From Blastocatellia bacterium (GTDB lineage Bacteria; Acidobacteriota; Blastocatellia; Pyrinomonadales; Pyrinomonadaceae): a DNA stretch of 5,185 bases. Positions 3,844-5,185 of this stretch are shown piece by piece. The notes beneath the pieces were generated by a model, which was given only the letters and a program-made list of their open reading frames with translations, was not told the DNA's origin and searched no databases. Position 1 is the first letter of the stretch; every line of letters begins with the position of its first letter. The stretch lies in contig JACDAY010000254.1 of the NCBI GenBank assembly GCA_013695195.1, positions 1-5,185 on the forward strand, read 5' to 3'. The translations under genes and the position numbers were made by a program.

Positions 3844-5185
3844 AAACAGACGCTGCGACAGCTCACGCAATCGGCCCGGACGCGATCCGCGCCGAAGCCG
3901 AATCGATGCTGACTCCAATACGGCTTGGCAAACGGGAACACGCAAAAGTGTTTCAAGAAATTCTCGAAAATTTAATAACGCTGGATTTTCGCGAGCTTGC
4001 CGACCTTGCCGAAGATGAAAAGCTAACCCAGAAACATTTCAGAGTTTTGACCGTGCAAGAAGTCCTGCAAAACGCACTCGATCTAAATTGCGGCCTTTGC
4101 CGAAACTTAGATTTTGTTTACGCATACAACGGCGAATATTGGCAGCTAATCACACGCGATGAACTTGAAAATTTCTTAGGCGAAGCTTCTGAAAAACTTG
4201 GAGTGGATCGGATCACGGCAAAGGACTATGAATTTAAGGCGAAGCTTTACAAGCAATTTCTGGCAGATGCCTATTTGCCCAAACCGCAAATAAATGGCGG
4301 CACGGTCTTGATAAATCTGCGAAACGGGACATTCCAAATCGCGGGAAAACAAATTATTCTACGCGAATTTGACCGGGCGGATTTTCTCACACATCAACTT
4401 TCGTTTGATTATGACGAATCGGCGGCCTGTCCAAATTGGCAAGCCTTTCTCGATGAAGTTTTGCCGGAAAAGGACGGAGCGGGCAAAATTGTTGACAAAG
4501 GAAAAACACGTCAAAAAATCTTGGCGGAATACTTTGGATATGTATTCGCCCGCGTCCTGAAGCTGGAAAAGACCCTGATCCTATTCGGACTGGGTGCAAA
4601 TGGCAAAAGTGTTGTCTTTGACATAATGAACGCTTTGCTTGGAAAAGATAACGTTTCCAATTATTCGTTAGAAGCGCTGGGAGAAAACTACTTTCGAGCA
4701 ATGATAGCGAACACCCTTCTAAATTATTCGTCCGAAATTTCAAATCGGCTGCAAGCTGAAAAATTTAAACAGCTGACTTCTGGCGAAGCGGTTGAAGCTC
4801 GACTTCCATATGGCCAGCCAATGGTGCTCACAAACTATGCACGGCTTGCTTTCAACTGCAATTCATTGCCATCGGACGTAGAACATACAGAAGCCTTTTT
4901 CAGACGCTTTTTGATTGTTCCTTTTGACGTAACCATTCCAGAAGAAAAACGGAATCCGAATCTCGCAAAACAGATTATAGAAAATGAACTTTCCGGCGTG
5001 TTCAATTGGATTCTTGACGGCCTGAAGCGCGTATTGGCCAACAATCGCTTTTCCAAATGCGATGCAGCCGAAAATGCGCTCGGAGTCTATCGCAAAGAAT
5101 CGGATTCGGTTGCGATGTTTATAAGTGACGAAGGCTATAGGCAAAGCGAGCATTACACACAGGTCAAGACGCTTTATCAAAACTA
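3840..5185 (+). CDS. D5/P4-type superfamily 3 helicase (phage/plasmid replication), 3' end outside window
   Basis: The reading frame stays open for 448 residues to the window edge, so the gene is partial. It is an SF3 AAA+ helicase of the D5/P4 replication family. The D5_N-like region is about 70-210, including the FVYAYNGEYWQLIT and FLTHQLSFDYDESAACPNW stretches. Walker A is GLGANGKS at 250-257 (Lys256, Ser257). A Walker B-like LLNYSSE ends in Glu299. A sensor-1 region AFNCNSLP is at 337-344, and the arginine-finger motif FFRRF at 353-357. The tail YRKESDSVAMF (417-427) is typical of the D5 C-terminus. No archaeo-eukaryotic primase or TOPRIM domain is evident in the first 70 residues, so it may be a helicase without primase. 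GGGAGGG (3829-3835) is the ribosome binding site, four bases before ATG 3840. It should unwind the element's origin. Perhaps about a hundred residues are missing. Confidence 0.9.
   Translation, partial: MKTDAATAHAIGPDAIRAEAESMLTPIRLGKREHAKVFQEILENLITLDFRELADLAEDEKLTQKHFRVLTVQEVLQNALDLNCGLCRNLDFVYAYNGEYWQLITRDELENFLGEASEKLGVDRITAKDYEFKAKLYKQFLADAYLPKPQINGGTVLINLRNGTFQIAGKQIILREFDRADFLTHQLSFDYDESAACPNWQAFLDEVLPEKDGAGKIVDKGKTRQKILAEYFGYVFARVLKLEKTLILFGLGANGKSVVFDIMNALLGKDNVSNYSLEALGENYFRAMIANTLLNYSSEISNRLQAEKFKQLTSGEAVEARLPYGQPMVLTNYARLAFNCNSLPSDVEHTEAFFRRFLIVPFDVTIPEEKRNPNLAKQIIENELSGVFNWILDGLKRVLANNRFSKCDAAENALGVYRKESDSVAMFISDEGYRQSEHYTQVKTLYQN

Noticed and set aside
3731..4018. Alternative plus-strand frame across the cysteine-rich/helicase junction
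   Set aside because: It is out of frame with both supported genes, rich in Arg and Ser as expected from shifted reading, and has no domain.

Overview
The window looks like one end of an integrated mobile element in a bacterial chromosome. Positions 1-77 appear to be host DNA. Positions 78-123 carry, on the minus strand, only the 3' half of a tRNA-Thr(UGU) gene, from the CCA end to the anticodon loop, where homology stops abruptly. A tyrosine recombinase gene follows immediately. This is the usual picture for the tRNA-distal attachment site of an element that integrates into a tRNA 3' end; the intact tRNA would lie at the other end, beyond position 5185. The host lineage cannot be read from the sequence. 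GC content is moderate by eye, the Shine-Dalgarno sites are purine-rich and a sigma70-like promoter is present. An Acidobacteriota-like or similar lineage is only a guess.

Layout, all genes on the plus strand: (1) att half-site and an AT-rich end with small repeats (78-212); (2) a good sigma70-type promoter (213-241) followed by three copies of the near-palindrome TTAGTCCTAA, then the integrase gene (306-1538); (3) a 135-bp spacer with a long-range inverted repeat, then a gene for an exported protein with a calcium-loop motif (1674-2348); (4) a 245-bp spacer holding a compact three-stem fold and a fourth, inverted copy of the TTAG-N2-CTAA motif, then a gene for an unrecognised 214-aa cytosolic protein (2594-3238); (5) a strong intrinsic terminator (3276-3313); (6) a tightly coupled cluster: an excisionase/AlpA-like winged-helix protein (3357-3578), a small cysteine-rich protein (3565-3843), and a D5/P4-type superfamily 3 helicase (3840 to beyond the window end).

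A tRNA-targeted integrase, a small AlpA/Xis-like regulator and a D5-type replication helicase together match the core of phage satellites (P4-like or PICI-like elements) and of other replicating integrative elements. The inferred logic is as follows. Int inserts the element. The small winged-helix protein directs excision or switches on the replication cluster. The SF3 helicase unwinds an element origin that is not seen here. Two genes before the terminator are cargo or regulation. The shared operator-like motif and similar leader in front of both int and the 214-aa gene suggest one regulator controls both. No capsid, terminase, conjugation or known defence gene is visible, so the type of element is not settled by this window.
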